From NCBI RefSeq assembly GCF_001680005.1, contig NC_033567.1:1-64000 (forward strand): a stretch of DNA of 64,000 nucleotides, written 5' to 3'. Positions within the stretch are counted from its first letter, which is position 1, and each line of letters starts with the position of its first letter. The translations under genes and the position numbers were made by a program. The notes beneath the pieces were generated by a model. The model had not been told where the DNA came from, did not search any database, and saw nothing but the letters and a program-made list of their open reading frames with translations. The DNA is from Plasmodium coatneyi (Eukaryota > Apicomplexa > Aconoidasida > Haemosporida > Plasmodiidae). Shown here in pieces: positions 24,570-37,070 of the stretch.

Positions 24570-26154
24570 TCTTATACATGTTGGTATGGATAGGCTAAAA
24601 TGAACATCTGTAGTGTGAAATTTTCGTTCATTAAAGATGTGTTTAAATAGTGGTGAATGGTAGGTGCATTGCACTGCACTATGCGCGCGGACATAAAATC
24701 ATTCCCGTCTTACCACGTCCTTTTAATGGTTAAACTATACATGGTATGCAGGTTATATATATATGGTTATATACAACTTAGATATATATATATATGGGTA
24801 TATACAACTTATATATATATAGGTATATACGGTTTTGCAGCAAATAGTAGTATTGTTCTAAAAGGGTCGGTTGTTCGATCGACTCCCCTCCGCGTGCACT
24901 CGTTGAAAGGACATGGCACGACATAGTTGTACACAAAAAAGGAAAAAGTACAAAAAAAATGAATAAAAAAATTTTTTAAAAAATAATAAATTAATAAAAT
25001 GTAATGAACACGAAAAGGGAAAAGTACACTTTAATATATATATATACAAAGAACATAATTCACAATATACACTTAAGAAGGAAGAAGAAAAGGAGTGAAA
25101 ATGCTCAATATGAATGAATTAAAAGTGCATTCACTATATGAACAGGTTCTAATTAAAATGTCAGGTATATGGGAAGTAGTGTTTGTAGTTTAAATAGTAT
25201 AATTTAAATTTTTCACTTTAGGGTGAAAAAGAAAGAAAAGGAATTTTTCATTTTAGAAGAAAAAGGAAAGGAAAAGAAAGAATTCTTTTTTTTAAAGTCA
25301 AAGGAAGGAAAAAAATTCTTCCTTTTAGGAAGGAAATTACATCTTTTAAAGGAAAAAGGTGGAAGGAAGTGACATTTTTCATTTTAGAAGGGAAAGTAGA
25401 AAGGAAGAAAAATTCTTCGTTTTAGGAGAAGGGGAAAAGAATTCCTCCTTTTAGAAAGAAAGACAGTGGAAAGAAAAGGAATTCTTTATTTTAGGAGGAA
25501 AGGAGAAGGAAGTAAAATTTTCGTTTTAGGAGGAAAGAAAAAGAGAAAGGAAAGGGAAAGAATTCTTCATTTCGGGAGGAAAGGAGAAAGGAAGGGAAAA
25601 GAAAAGGGGTTCTTAAGTGTAGGAGGAAAGAAAGGAATGAAGAAAAATTGAATTTTAAAAAAAAAAAAGGGAAAAGAAAAGAAAATTACAGTTTTAAAGG
25701 AAAAAGAAGTGAAGAAACCTAGCTCAAATAACACAGTACATATCTACATATTATATATAAATTAACAACTACATAACGTACTTATCATAAAAATAGAATA
25801 AAAGAAGAAGAAAAGAAGAATAACAAAAAAAGAACTAAACAAAAAAAAAAAAAAAGAGAAAAGAAGCAAAAAATTACCATTCTTACATAAATAGTAAGTG
25901 AAAGTATATATATACATATGTACATATATAGTTATATATAGCATTTATATATATATATACATACATATATGATGTATATATAACTATATATATAAATGCA
26001 TATATATACAGGTACATATATATATGTCGAAGGAAGGAAAATTGTTCATTTTTATAATACAAAAATTTCCTTATACAAGGCAAAAGGGGGAAAGGGAAAA
26101 AGGAAAAAATTATATATATATATAAACATATATATACACATATGCACATGAACA
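24570..26154. other. Gene-free spacer in the left duplicate
   Basis: Includes a block shared with 41750-41870 (CAGCAAATAGTAGTATTGTT, then GGCACGACATAGTTGTACAC). From 25200 to 25660 there are purine-rich GGAAAGGAAAAGAAATTCTT-like repeats, and from 25880 to 26130 TATATA runs. No exon is seen before KIR-5 exon 1. Confidence 0.6.
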
Positions 26155-27338
26155 ATGGCAGAAAAGCCACAAGCAACGGTACTCAACTTCATTTCCTCAT
26201 TTAAAGTTGATTTTAGCAGTGTACACATATAATATCTCATGAGTAATAGAATAAATAATAATATATAATGTGTAGTAATACACATATATATGTTTTGCTA
26301 ATTACCTCTTTTTAGAAGCAACATTTGGATCAATTGTTCTCAAAGAAGGATTTATACGGAAAAGAACCAGGAGGAAGTGGCTTCCCTCCGTGTACTAAGC
26401 AGGACAAAGTAGGAACAGTTAAGGGTCAAATAGATGCTTATCTTAAAGAGGAGGTCCGCACTAAGGCCTACGCAGATAAAATTATAAAAGCCTGGTGTTA
26501 CATAAATAATTATGCGAACCCCAGCAGTTCCACTGACGAATGGTGTTATTATTTTTATTATTGGTTGGGAGGCATATTATCAAGTAAATTAAATCGTACT
26601 TACATCTTCCGGGACGCCATGAAACAAGTCTTTGAGGATTTGAGGAAATTAGGTTATGCAAGTGCGTGTAGAATGATATGCCCTAATATTAACAAAGATG
26701 AGTTCGACAAAAGGAAAGTAATATATGACTATACTCAGGACCAGCACTTCATTGAGACCTACTCAGGTAAACAGGGAACCACCTGTGATAAGGATTACTA
26801 CCAACACCTGCAAAAAATTCTTAACGCTTACGGGGATGTATATGCAAAATGTAGCCGTAATATTCATAAAACATGTTGTAAAGAATTTAAGGAAATAATT
26901 GAAGGAAAAGGAAATAGTGGAACCTTAGATTTAACATGCAAACAAGTTCCTGGGAACCCAGGTTCATCTGGTCCAGGTAGTACAGGACATCAGTCTCCCG
27001 GTTCCTCTGGACCAGGTAGTACTAGACATCAGTCTCCTGGTTCCTCTGGACCAGGTAGTACTGGACATCAGTCTCCTGGTTCCTCTGGACCTGGTATCGT
27101 TCCTGCTGCTGTGTCAAGTGCATTAGCTGTAGTAGGATTACCTGCCTTAGCATACCTTTTTTACAAGTACAAACCATTCTTCCTTAATAAACGTAACCAC
27201 TCTGGTGGAGGAAGCCGGAAGAAAAGGTCCCTTAGGAGAAAATTTAATGAGTTTGATGATGACGACGACGATTACACCTCAACAACCATAAATTCATCCG
27301 AATATTCAATTCCATATACATCATCATCATCCAGATGA
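26155..27338 (+). CDS. KIR: KIR protein, exon 2 and 3 fused (KIR-5)
   Basis: Exons are 26155-26178 (MAEKPQAT) and 26316-27338, phase 0, giving 348 residues. The ectodomain has CYYFYYWLGG and IYDYTQDQHFI. A stalk of three 13-residue repeats (PGSSGPGSTGHQS) precedes the membrane segment, AYLFYK. The usual intron after LLYK is absent: LFYK runs directly into YKPFFLNKR and the basic tail, which ends SEYSIPYTSSSSR. The exact loss of the intron is shared with KIR-7. It lies + strand, between a two-TM pseudogene and SICAvar B. Confidence 0.92.
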
Positions 27339-28160
27339 AGAAGGATGGTTCGTCAGGAGTGGAAGGAAGGTGGTGCTAGGGTGGTGGTAGGTGGAAGGAA
27401 GGCGGCGGTAGGTGGGTTGTCAGGGTCGTGATAGGTGGGAGGAAGGTTCCGTTAGGGGTGGTAGGTCGTTTGTTAGGTGGTAGGGTCGAAGGAACCTTGT
27501 TAAGGTGGTGGTAGGTGGATGGAAGGTTGTTATGGGTGGATGCGGGAAGGAAGGTTGTTAGGTGGAAGGAAGATTGTTAAGGCTGGTTGGTAGTAGGTGG
27601 GTTGTTACGTGGTAGGGTGGTAGGTGGAATGGAGGCTGATAGGTGTTTGGTGGAAGGAAGATTGTTTTGGGTTTTTAGGGGTGTTATGTGGAATGAAGGT
27701 TGTTGAGTGGTAGGTTGTTCGTGGTGGAATGGAAGGTTGTTAAAGGGTGGTGGTAGGTGGGTTGTTAGGTTGTACGATGGTAGGTGGGTTGTTAGGTGGT
27801 AGTGTGGTAGGTGGGTTGTTAGGTGGTAGTGTGGTAGGTGGGTTGTTAGGTGGTAGTGTGGTAGGTGGGTTGTTAGGTGGTAGTGTGGTAGGTGTGTTGT
27901 TAGGTGGTAGTGTGGTAGGTGGGTTGTTAGGTGGTAGTGTGGTAGGTGGGTTGTTAGGTGGTAGTGTGGTAGGTGGGTTGTTAGGTGGTAGTGTGGTAGG
28001 TGGGTTTTTAGGTGGTAGTGAGGTAGGTGGAAGGAAGTTTGTTGGGCGATGGAAGAAAGGTTGTTAGTGGTGGAAGTAAGAAAGGTTGTTAGTGGTGGAA
28101 GTAAGAAAGGTTGTTAGTGGTGGAAGTAAGAAAGGTTGTTAGTGGTGGAAGGAAACGAAT
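27339..28160 (+). repeat. GGTTGTTAGG array with 27-bp minisatellite
   Basis: Starts right after the KIR-5 stop. From 27747 to about 28025 ten copies of a 27-bp unit (GTGGGTTGTTAGGTGGTAGT plus GTGGTAG) keep a frame open by chance (9-residue repeat GGLLGGSVV). From 28054 to 28150 four copies of a 25-bp unit (GGTTGTTAGTGGTGGAAGTA plus AGAAA) follow. Confidence 0.9.
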
Positions 28161-28740
28161 GTTGTTAGGATGGTGATAGGTGGGTTGTTAGGGGTGGTAG
28201 CTTGTTAGGTGAGTGGTATGGTGGAAGGAAGGTTGTTAGGGGTGGTAGAATGATGTTGTTAGGGATGTTAGAATGATGTTGTTAAGGGTGGTGGAAGGAA
28301 GGTTGTGTTAGGGGTGTTAGAATGAAGGTTCAGGTTGTGGGAGCAGGGTTAAGGTTATGGGATAAATTTTTTTTCCATGTTATGGAATAACAATATGGCT
28401 CGGTATTTAGTTTCTCAGGGGGGATATTCTTTTTGTTAAGGAAGAAAAAATAATGTAGAAATAAAAAGAAAAATGAAAAAAAGGGGAATAAAAAAAAAAA
28501 GAAGGAAAAAATAGGAAAAAGTGAAGGAAGAATGTAAAGTGCACAAGGAAGGAGAGAAGGGAAGGTTGTATGCAAGAGTTTTTTTTGCTCTAGTTTTTTT
28601 CTTAGGGAAAAAGAAAAAAAAAAAAGAAAGTAAAGGAGAAAAGAATTTTGAGTAGGAAGAAGAAAGGGAAGAAAAAGAAAAAAGAAATAAATAAAAAAGG
28701 AAGGAAGGAAAAAACAGAGTATTCAATGTATCGAAGTAGG
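28161..28740. other. Purine-rich spacer
   Basis: More degenerate GGTTGTTAGGG sequence to about 28330, then A- and AAGG-rich low complexity. It matches in type the stretches at 231-839 and 44740-45220. No gene is seen. Confidence 0.55.
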
Positions 28741-29610
28741 GTTAAGGTTAGGAGAATATGATTAGGGTTGTTGAGGTAGGGTCGGGGGGTTGGGGGAATA
28801 AGGTTCTTTTCAAGGTTATAAGAACAACAATGTGGCCTGCTACTATAATCCTTTGGGGAGGGAAGGGGAAGAAAGGTAAGGAAGTTAGAAAGAAAGGAAG
28901 GAGGGTTGTGTTGGGTGTGAAAGTGAAGGTGAAGGGTGTAGGAGTAGAGGTCCGGGTATTAGATTGTAGGTTCCGGGTATTAGATTGTAGGTTCCGGGTA
29001 TTAGATTGTAGGTTCCGGGTATTAGGGTGTAGGTTCCGGGTATTAGAGTGTAGGTTCCTGGTATTAGGGTGTAGGTTCCGGGTATTAGAGTGTAGGTTCC
29101 TGGTATTAGAGTGTAGGTTCCGGGTATGAGAGTATGGATCCCGTTGTTAGAGTGAATGTTCAGGGTATGGAAGTAGAGTACACTTTATTAGAATGAAGGG
29201 TTTAGGGTGTGAGCGTAGGTTCCGGGTGTAAGAGTAGAGATTCCGGGTATTAGAATGGAAGATTAAGGATATGAGGATAGGGTTCAGGGTGTGAGAGTAG
29301 AGGTTCAGGGTGTAGGGGTAGGGTTAAGGATATTAGAATGAAGGATTCAGGATGTTGGAATAAGGGTTAAGGGTGTGAGAGTAAGGTTTAAGGCAGTTAA
29401 TATAGAGCTTTCAGGGTGTGAGTGTAGGGCTGAGGGTGTATGAATAGGGTTCAGGGTGTGACTGTATAGTGCAGAGTGTGGGAGTAAGTTTAAGTGTGTG
29501 AAAGTAGGTTTCAGAGTGTGAGAGTAGGGTTTCGGGTGTAGAAGTAGGGATCAATGTATGAGTGTAGTTTTTAAGGTGTAAATATAGGGTTCTGATCTAG
29601 TTAATTTTGA
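28741..29610 (+). repeat. Telomere-like array upstream of SICAvar B
   Basis: From 28945 to 29125 nine copies of a 21-bp unit, GGTTCCGGGTATTAGATTGT plus one base. From 29140 to 29600 degenerate GGTTCAGGGTGTGAGAGTAG units. Same position and type as the arrays upstream of SICAvar A and C. Confidence 0.85.
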
Positions 29611-29910
29611 ATAATAGTATGGCCTGTCAATTAGCGTAAGAAGGAGAAAGGTTTCTTTTTTAATTAAAAAGAAGAACGAAAAAGAAGGATGGAATGAACA
29701 AGAGAGAAATATGTGCATACTGAATTAGTAAAAATACACTGTGAATTAGTGGAATAAACTGTGTGTTAATGGAATACAATGTGAATTAATGGAACACACT
29801 TGAATTAGTAGAATACACTGAATTATAGTAGGAACATATATTTAAAGAAAAATATATAATACCATCTCATGTAATGAATAATACACCTCACATAAGAATA
29901 CTATTCAGAA

Positions 29911-30030
29911 ATGGTGGCCGTGAGGTTTAAGTTTATATCGGAATTCCTGATAAGATGGATATTAGCAATGGGTCAGGAGGCTTTGAGCAACATAAATGTA
30001 ATGAACCTTTAAAATATAAAGGCAGAAATA
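29911..30030 (+). pseudogene. Frameshifted relic of a SICAvar domain exon
   Basis: The segment reads KFISEFLIRWILAMG and then NINVMN, which aligns with the end of exon 2 in SICAvar D (HFISKLITKWIRKHG) and SICAvar A (NVIKFKYKGK). At about 30006 the frame hits TAA, while the next frame continues LKYKGR, so a one-base shift is likely. The rest of that exon and exon 1 are not found upstream, where only telomere-like repeats and AT-rich sequence lie. From 29611 to 29910 nothing else is seen. Confidence 0.65.
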
Positions 30031-30172
30031 GTAGTATGATAATGTTGTAATAAAACTAATGACGAATTATTCATAGTATATAAGTTCGACGCATAGGAAA
30101 ATAATTTATACGCACACACACATATACTTATATATATATATATGTTTTTTTGTGCTAATATATATTTCATAG

Positions 30173-33100
30173 AACCTTATATGGTTTGACCTGAGGAAAA
30201 CCTTCAACGACATGATGGAAAATATTCAGGGGGATGCGGAAAATGATCTAGGACACTGTTCTGATGCGGGCGCAGACTGGCAAAAAGAGTTATGTAAAAT
30301 CTTAGTAAGAATATTCCTTTGGAAGGATGGATTAGAGCAACGAGTCGAACCGGGAATGGGAGGTGGATACGTCAAATGGGAAAAGAGACAAGTGAAGGAA
30401 GAAGAAAGGAACAAAGAGAAACTACAACATTATTATAGATGTATGCTAGGTAATGTAACTATTATAAAAATGTTAAGCAAACATTGTAAATTTAACGAAG
30501 TTGCAGAAAGAGCTAAAAGTGGTGCGGACGCGGTGAGGAAAAGTATGGGGGACATAGGTCCTGGGAATCAATTCTGTAAAGATGTAGATGTCGGGAGTTT
30601 CAAATTAGCAGGAAACGTCCTATGGGGTCAGGTTAGTATATGGATAGATAGGCATAAGGGGGATGCGACTAAGTTGGTTGGGTTCGCGGGAATAAAGAGT
30701 GATTGGAACAAACTACAGGTAGTAGAATACTTAGGAAAGTTAAATTGCCCAGGGGAAGGGGGAACGAAGAAAATTAATGAGGGAATCATGGGAGAATTAG
30801 GAATAAAAGGGGAAGAACTAAATGTAGAGGAAGACAGTGTATCCTTAGGGAATGATACTTTAGTAGATTTACTGAAAGAGGTCAGGCGTATAGTGGGTGA
30901 CAATATAGAAAGGAAGGAGGGCGAGCTGGATGAGACAGAAATGGAGCAGAAAATACAGGAAAAAATGAAGGAATTGGATCAAGCTCTACGGAAGCGCGGA
31001 CCTCTGCCCACCTCAGAGGATAGCAACACCTGTACCGGTGAATTACAGCAACGCTTAGACAAAGTCACAAAACAATGGGGAGTAGACAGAGGGCGCCAGG
31101 ATCAGACGGATAATCTGCATAGCGTAAGGGAACCATATTACTAACTATTGTTTAGAACAACTGAATGAATAATATTCCTTATATATTTAAAAAATAGGAA
31201 AAAAGTAACGTCTACGAATTCTGTTTCTCTTGTATTAAATGTATATATATATATTCCTCTTTTTTCTTTTGGTGTGTTTAGGATGCATATTGGCAAGACG
31301 TCAAAAAGGAATTGGAGAAATTGTCTGGGAATTTGACCAAGAATGACGGCGAGGACGAAGATTCATGCAACAACCTTGCACAGGGGGATGCTACAATGAC
31401 TCCAGGAAACAAAAAAGCATGCCAACTTATTGTTAGAGGATTACGACATGTGTACAGTATGCAGAAGGACCCGAACGATGGGAACGACGCAACTAACAGA
31501 CCATTTAGGAGAACTATATCTTGTCTCTTATTAAACGCCTATGCACATAAATTGAAAGAAATGGCAGCAAAGGAACAACCTGACTGCGACCTGGAAAAAG
31601 GCATACAACATGCCTTCAGTAAAAGTGCAAAAATTAAGGGGGACACATCTCCATGTAATGCTGATAATAAATGTGAGGAGTGTAAGAGAGGGTACTGTCC
31701 AGATGAGGAACTGTACAAAAAAAAAGTAGGAGATGAATTAAGTAGCATGCTCGACAATGACGACAACATACAGGAAACTCTAAAGAAAATATGTCTGGAG
31801 GATGCACAAACGGCCAAAACGGAGCCAACCAATAAGGACAGACAGGAGGAAGAAACAAAGAACAAGCCTGAGAACACAGCTCCAGGTAAGAGTGCATCAT
31901 CTTTCAACAGTAATCCTAAAAATTATTAATGCGAAAATATGGAGAATATTAGTGACCATGAGCGTATTGTCGCATGCCTTGAGAAGTCGTAGAAGGCAGC
32001 TGTTCCCAAAACTAACGGCGCTAAAGACCCCCACGAGGCTGACAGGGGAACAGGTCCCCCTTGCTGCCCCAGGTAGTAATCGTGCCACTATTGATGTTGC
32101 GGATGTTGTCCAAAATGTTACTCCCGAACTTGTTCTTCCTATAGACACCCAAACTCCGAGCACAGGAACAGACACACAAACACCTTCATCCTCGAGTTCA
32201 AGTGCAAGTTCAAGTTCAGGAAGTTCTTCCAGTAATTCAGGTGACGAGACAGTTAAAACTGTTGATCAAAGTGATGGTAGTCTCCTTCCTAGTGGTAGTC
32301 ACACTAGTGGTCCTGGCGAAGGCGGTGGAGGAACGGCAGGAAATGGACCTGGTCAAGCTCCAGGTAAGAACACTAAGTGTGAAAAATCAAGGCGGAAAGC
32401 GCATGAAAAAAGGAAAAAGACACGGAGGATGAAAATAAAAAGGAATGGAAGGGGTCTAAGGAAGGGAGGTCTAAGGAAGGGAGGTCTAAGGAAGGGAGGT
32501 CTAAGGAAGGGAGGTCTAAGGAAGGAAGAAGGATCTAAGGAGGTAATGAAGCAGGTCTAAGAAGGAAAGGAAGGGGGTCTAAGGAAGTGGTCTAAGGAAG
32601 GAAAGGAAGGTGGTCTAAGTAAAAAAAGGAAGGGGTCTAAGGAAGGAAGGAAAGGATGGGGTCTAAGGTTCTTTTCATACCCCCCTCCTTCCAACCTGAA
32701 ACCCCAACAACCTTCCCATATACCTTCCATAATAATGTGCACCTCCAGGGTGTACGAAAAAAAAAAAAAAAAAAAAAGAAGAAGGGGAGAAGAAAAAAAA
32801 AAAGAAAGGAAGAAGATAAATTCAACCATCTTTTTTTTTTCCTTCTTACTTTTCAGGTGCAAGTGGTTTAACTGATCCAGTTGGTGGAGGGGGTGCCCGA
32901 GGCACCCCTGCCGCACTTATTAACAAGCTTAACCCTTCTGACCTCCTTATCACATACCTTCCTACAATTCCCGTTCTAATTGGTACTTCTGTCATAAGTT
33001 ATTTGCTATGGAAGGTATGAAAGAAAAGAAATGTTAAGAAGAAAGAAAAAAGAAAATTATTTTTAGAAGAAAAGAAGAAGGAAAAAAGAAAAAAAAAAAA

Positions 33101-34231
33101 AAAAAGAAGAAGAATGAAAAGAAAGAAAGAAAGGAACGAAGAAAAGGAAGGTTTAAGGAAGAAAAAAAAAGAAGAAAAAAAAGGAAGAAAAAAAAGGAAG
33201 AAAAAAAAGGAAGAAAAAAAAGGAAGAAAAAAAAGGAAGAAAAAAAAGGAAGAAAAAAAAGGAAGAAAAAAAAGGAAGAAAAAAAAGGAAGAAAGCAAGA
33301 AGAAAAGAAAAAAAAGAAAATAGGGAAGGTTTAAGGTAAAAAAGGGAAAGGATAGGTAAATTAAGGAAAAAAAAAAAGGTTTAGGATTCCGTATTTAGGG
33401 TTCCGGCCTTCTAGGTCATGGAACAACAATTTGGCGTGGTGTTTAGCTGCTTTAGGGTGTAAGGACGGCAATGTGGCGTGCTGTTTAGCTGTTTCAAGGA
33501 GGGATATACATCGAGAGATTGCATACAAATAGAAAAAAATAAAAAGAGAAAAAGCAATAAATGTGTGACTCTATGGTTTCACATTTTAGTGTGTGTGTGT
33601 GTATAGGATTTCGCATTTTAGGGTGTGTGTGTGTGTATAGGATTTCGCATGTTAGGGTGTACGTGTAGGAATTACTGTTGCTTGTAAACAAACATTTCTC
33701 ATGCCTATTAAAGAAACTTCTTCTTACCTTTTTTTATTTTTTTTATTTTTTCAGTACTTTGGAATGCTTCGTAGAAGAAGAAAACGTTACAGAAGAGCTC
33801 ATCAAGCACGTAGTCCCTCCTTAGGTCAGCAGATTGTTGAGCATGTGGACGACCAGGCAGATGGTCCACATGCATATACCTTAGTAAAGGAACGCAAAGC
33901 TCGTTCTACGCCTATAAAAAGGAGGAAAAAACGTGCTGTTGGTCGTGCTGGTCGTCGCCGTGGTAGTCTACGTCGCCGCATGATTATTGATATTCATTTA
34001 GAAGTCTTAAACGAATGTCAAAAAGGCAACCTTCATTCGACGAAGGAGGACTTTTTTGAAATTTTGGTTCAAGAATTTATGGGAAACAATTTTATAGAAG
34101 AAGACTTTGTTCCTAAGGAACAGGTTCCATGTTCAGATTCCGGGTTTAGGGTTGATCTTCCTAAGGAACAGGTTCCATGGTCATATTCAGGGTTTAGGGT
34201 TGATATTCCTAAGGAAGAGGTTCCAGGTTAA
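30173..34231 (+). CDS. SICAvar: SICAvar antigen, 5'-truncated (SICAvar B)
   Basis: Exons 30173-31123, 31282-31885, 32073-32363, 32857-33014 and 33755-34231 join in phase to an open frame of 826 residues. The first is a cysteine domain (LCKILVRIFLW, RCMLGNVTI). The second is another (ACQLIVRGLRHVYSMQ). The third is a Ser-rich stalk, the fourth a transmembrane segment ending SYLLWK, and the fifth the cytoplasmic tail (RRRMIIDIHLEVL, FFEILVQEFMG) with two minisatellite-encoded repeats (PKEQVPCSDSGFR). No start exon was found; the only upstream trace is the frameshifted relic at 29911. An ATG at 30212 could in principle start it, but there would be no normal N-terminus. I regard it as a probable pseudogene or a donor of sequence for recombination, with intact exons. 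Confidence 0.8.
32440..32660 (+). repeat. 15-bp minisatellite in a SICAvar B intron
   Basis: Five tandem copies of GGTCTAAGGAAGGGA at 32452-32525, then looser GTCTAAGGAAGG units. The same unit recurs in KIR-1 and KIR-6 intron 2 and in the long SICAvar C intron. Confidence 0.88.
33015..33754 (+). promoter_or_regulatory. Last intron of SICAvar B with conserved element
   Basis: From 33160 to 33295 about ten copies of a 12-bp purine unit (AAAAAAAGGAAG). From 33573 to 33665 three copies of the GGATTTCGCATTTTAGGG unit, then the shared segment CATGCCTATTAAAGAAA and the acceptor. Regulatory function is inferred only from conservation. Confidence 0.5.
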
Positions 34232-34690
34232 GTTTCTGTTTTCGGTTATAGGGAGGGAGACTTTGTTCCTAAGGAAGATGTTGCAAAGGAACAGGTTCCA
34301 GGTTCAGGGTTCGGGCTTTAGGGTGTAGTAAATATTTTTTTGTTTTTTTTTTTTCGTTTTGTGTATTAGATTGTTTACGTTGGTGTGTAATGAATATAAG
34401 TGAAAGTGAAAAAAAATTTTTGCTCCTTCACTTTATTTTGATTTGTTTGGTAAAATTTTTTTTTTTATTGGAGATTTAAAAAAATGCTTATTAATTTTGT
34501 TACAATAATTTTGACTTCATAAATTTCTTTTTGTTATAAATTTTTATCTTTGTGTAATTTTTTTTTTTTTCGCTTTTTTTTAAATACACAAATATTTTTT
34601 CAAAAATGTCAGGACCTTTTTCTGCATCCGCGTTGCGAGTACCTGCCCTTGATGCAGTTATTTAAACATACACATAGAAGCACGGAAAAA
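34232..34690 (+). other. Conserved SICAvar 3' flank (gene B)
   Basis: One more copy of the AAGGAACAGGTTCCAGG minisatellite is followed by T tracts and the shared blocks TTTGATTTGTTTGGTAAAA, AAAAAAATGCTTATTAATT and GCATCCGCGTTGCGAGTA. This is the probable 3' UTR region, facing KIR-6. Confidence 0.65.
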
Positions 34691-34894
34691 AAGTAATGAA
34701 ATATGAAGAAAAGAAGGAAGGAAAGAAAATGAATGGAGGAAAAAAGAAGAAAGTGTTTCTTTTTTTTTTCCTACACTCCATATAAATTCTGTTCACGGTG
34801 TTATTGATGCATCCCCTCTCTTGAGGGAAGGGGCACACACTCATTCAACATTCCAAATGTGTTACATTCCACAATGTGTTACACAGCGACGGTG

Positions 34895-36643
34895 TTACAT
34901 GCGACTGTAACTTATATTCGGATTGGGACCTGGTGCATTATTTGTTCTGTTCCTGGTCGTCTGTCTTGTGTGCGCATCAGGAGAACGTAGCGTGGTGGGA
35001 TGAAACGTGGAACTTGTTTCCGAACTTCCTGTGTAACCTATTGTTGAAGTGTCTTCTGTTAAGTCGTCCAAGTTGCGCTGGATGTTAGATCTTCTCTTTC
35101 TTGTGTTTCTGCTTCCTCCTCCAGTATGGTTACCAAACCAAGAAGACCATGGTTTATACTGAAGGGGAAGGAAGGTTGTTATGTGGTTGGTGGTAGGTGG
35201 GTTGTTAGGGTGGTGGTAGGGTGGTAGGTGGGAAGGTTGTTAGGTGGTTGGTATGTGGAAGGAAGGTTGTTAGCTGGTAGGATGGTAGATGGGTTGTTAG
35301 GTGGTAGAGTGAAAGGAAGGTTGTTAGGGGTGGTTGTAGGTGAAAGGAAAGGAGGGTCTAAGGAAGAGGAAAAGAAGGAGTGTGTAAGGAAGGAAAGGTC
35401 TAACGAAGGATGATCTAAGGAGGGAAGGAAAGGAGGGTCTAAGGTGGTGGAACGAAGGGATGGAATGTCTAAGGAAGGAAGGGGCAGGTAGAAGGAGTTA
35501 GAAGAAAGGGGTTTAGAAGGGGGACTAAGGGAGGTGGAAAGGAGGTCTAAGGAGGAGGAGGGAAGGAAGGGGAGGTCTAAGGAGGAAGGAAAGGTGGTCT
35601 AAGGAAGGAAGGAAAGGGAAAAATATTATTATTTATAGTAGTATTTTAATTTTAACTTTACCTTATACAATAAGAAGGGAGCGACTGTCATTCCGAGTGT
35701 GCCGATGATGGAGGAGATGGAAGAGGTGGTGGTGGCAGAACGAACAGCTTCGTTTGCTTCACGCTGCTTCTCTGCTCTTAGTTTGTCCATCTGACGGGAA
35801 TGTGTTTCATTTGCTTCTTTCTCAATTTGTAGTTTAGATTCTGATTCACATTGTAATTTTAACATTTTATCAAGAATCTCTTTCTTATGTTGATTCCAGG
35901 AGGAGGTACAATAATCATCACTCGAATTGGTTCTACAATGTGCAGCCACCGCATAATAAGCTGAAAAAAATTTATCTATGTGTTCGTTATATGTACTATG
36001 ACAATTGGGTTTACTACTTTCTAATATTTGTTGTATATCATTATGGTCATGCCACCACTCGAATAGTGTTTTTCTTTGTTGGAAAAGTTCCCATTTAACA
36101 TCGCTGTATTGAATTCTACATTCGTCATCAAGATTACTTCCCTTCAGCTTTTCGTGAATTGCACGCAGCAGGCTTGACAAGGTTTTACCATTTAATTTGT
36201 CCCCATATTGATCTCCTAACCAAAAATAAAAAAATTCACAGGGTATGTTTTTATCAGGCTTTGATTGCCTGTTCTGCTTCATCTTGCATGCGGAACAATA
36301 CGCCTTTGCGATTTTCTCGGCATCTTCAATAATTTTTGTACATCCTTGGAAAGTGCTAGTTAATTGAGTTCTTAACTGATCAGGTTGGATACCAGTGCTA
36401 TTACATTCACTCCCATTAGCCAAATTAAATTTACTATAGAAGTTCTGGTGTGAAGGTAATTGTTCTAAATTCAGTGGCTGCAAATATATAATTAATATAA
36501 TATATATATATATGTGCACGCCTTATATTCTCATTATCTTGTGTACAGAATATTATGTACATGCAGAAGTATTGTATGTGTATATGTGCATGTACCCTCA
36601 CATGGAAGGAAACATATATAATAATCCGTATTACTTTTGTCAT
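34895..36643 (-). CDS. KIR: KIR protein, coiled-coil class (KIR-6)
   Basis: Exons on the minus strand are 36643-36635 (MTK), 36477-35662 and 35158-34895, all phase 0, giving 362 residues. Exon 2 has CEFFYFWLGD, LFEWWHDHNDIQ, a long charged coiled coil (MDKLRAEKQREANEA) and the membrane segment ending APFLLYK, nearly the same as in KIR-1. Exon 3 starts YKPWSSWFGNH and ends ISYSRM. It is convergent with SICAvar B, about 660 bp stop to stop. Exon 1 is very short and tentative. Confidence 0.9.
35159..35661 (-). repeat. Repeat-filled intron 2 of KIR-6
   Basis: GGTTGTTAGG-type repeats on the + strand (CCTAACAACC on the coding strand) at 35165-35340, then GTCTAAGGAAGG units to 35610. Same make-up as KIR-1 intron 2. 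Confidence 0.85.
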
Positions 36644-37031
36644 TGTAAATGCTTATGTATGTATATTTTTCTGTTGCATATATGTAATATGAATTTTATA
36701 TGTTAAGAAATTGTGTTGTTGTTCATATAAGTACATCCAATATAGGGGGATATGTATGTGTATGTATGCCAAAATTTTTTTGCCCACTTTATGATTGTAA
36801 GTGTGATTGTGGAATTTTCACTTCTTTTTTGTTTACTAATTATAACATATATATTCCTTAATTCCTTGAACAATAGTAATATACCACATACACAAATGTG
36901 TACATCAAAATCATTACATATGTATATTGGAGCCATTATACATTGTACATATATATATTAAGGTAAAAAAAATATATAAAGAATTAAGCCCAAAAGAAAA
37001 AAAAAAGTATTCCTCCTAATTTTTTTTTAAT

Positions 37032-37070
<39 letters not shown>

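Noticed and set aside
27747..28067. Open frame with a GGLLGGSVV repeat
   Set aside because: Produced by a 27-bp minisatellite whose length is a multiple of three; no start context, no paralog with independent sequence.
28758..29129. Reading frame with VLDCRFR repeats
   Set aside because: A 21-bp minisatellite (multiple of three) inside the telomere-like region.
29630..29660. Possible start exon for SICAvar B (ATGGCC followed by GTAAGA)
   Set aside because: It belongs to a GGAATAATAGTATGGCCTG segment that also occurs before SICAvar A and C, where it is clearly not exon 1.
31925..32072. Extra exon of SICAvar B between 31885 and 32073
   Set aside because: The frame has stops and the flanking donor and acceptor agree in phase when this is treated as an intron.
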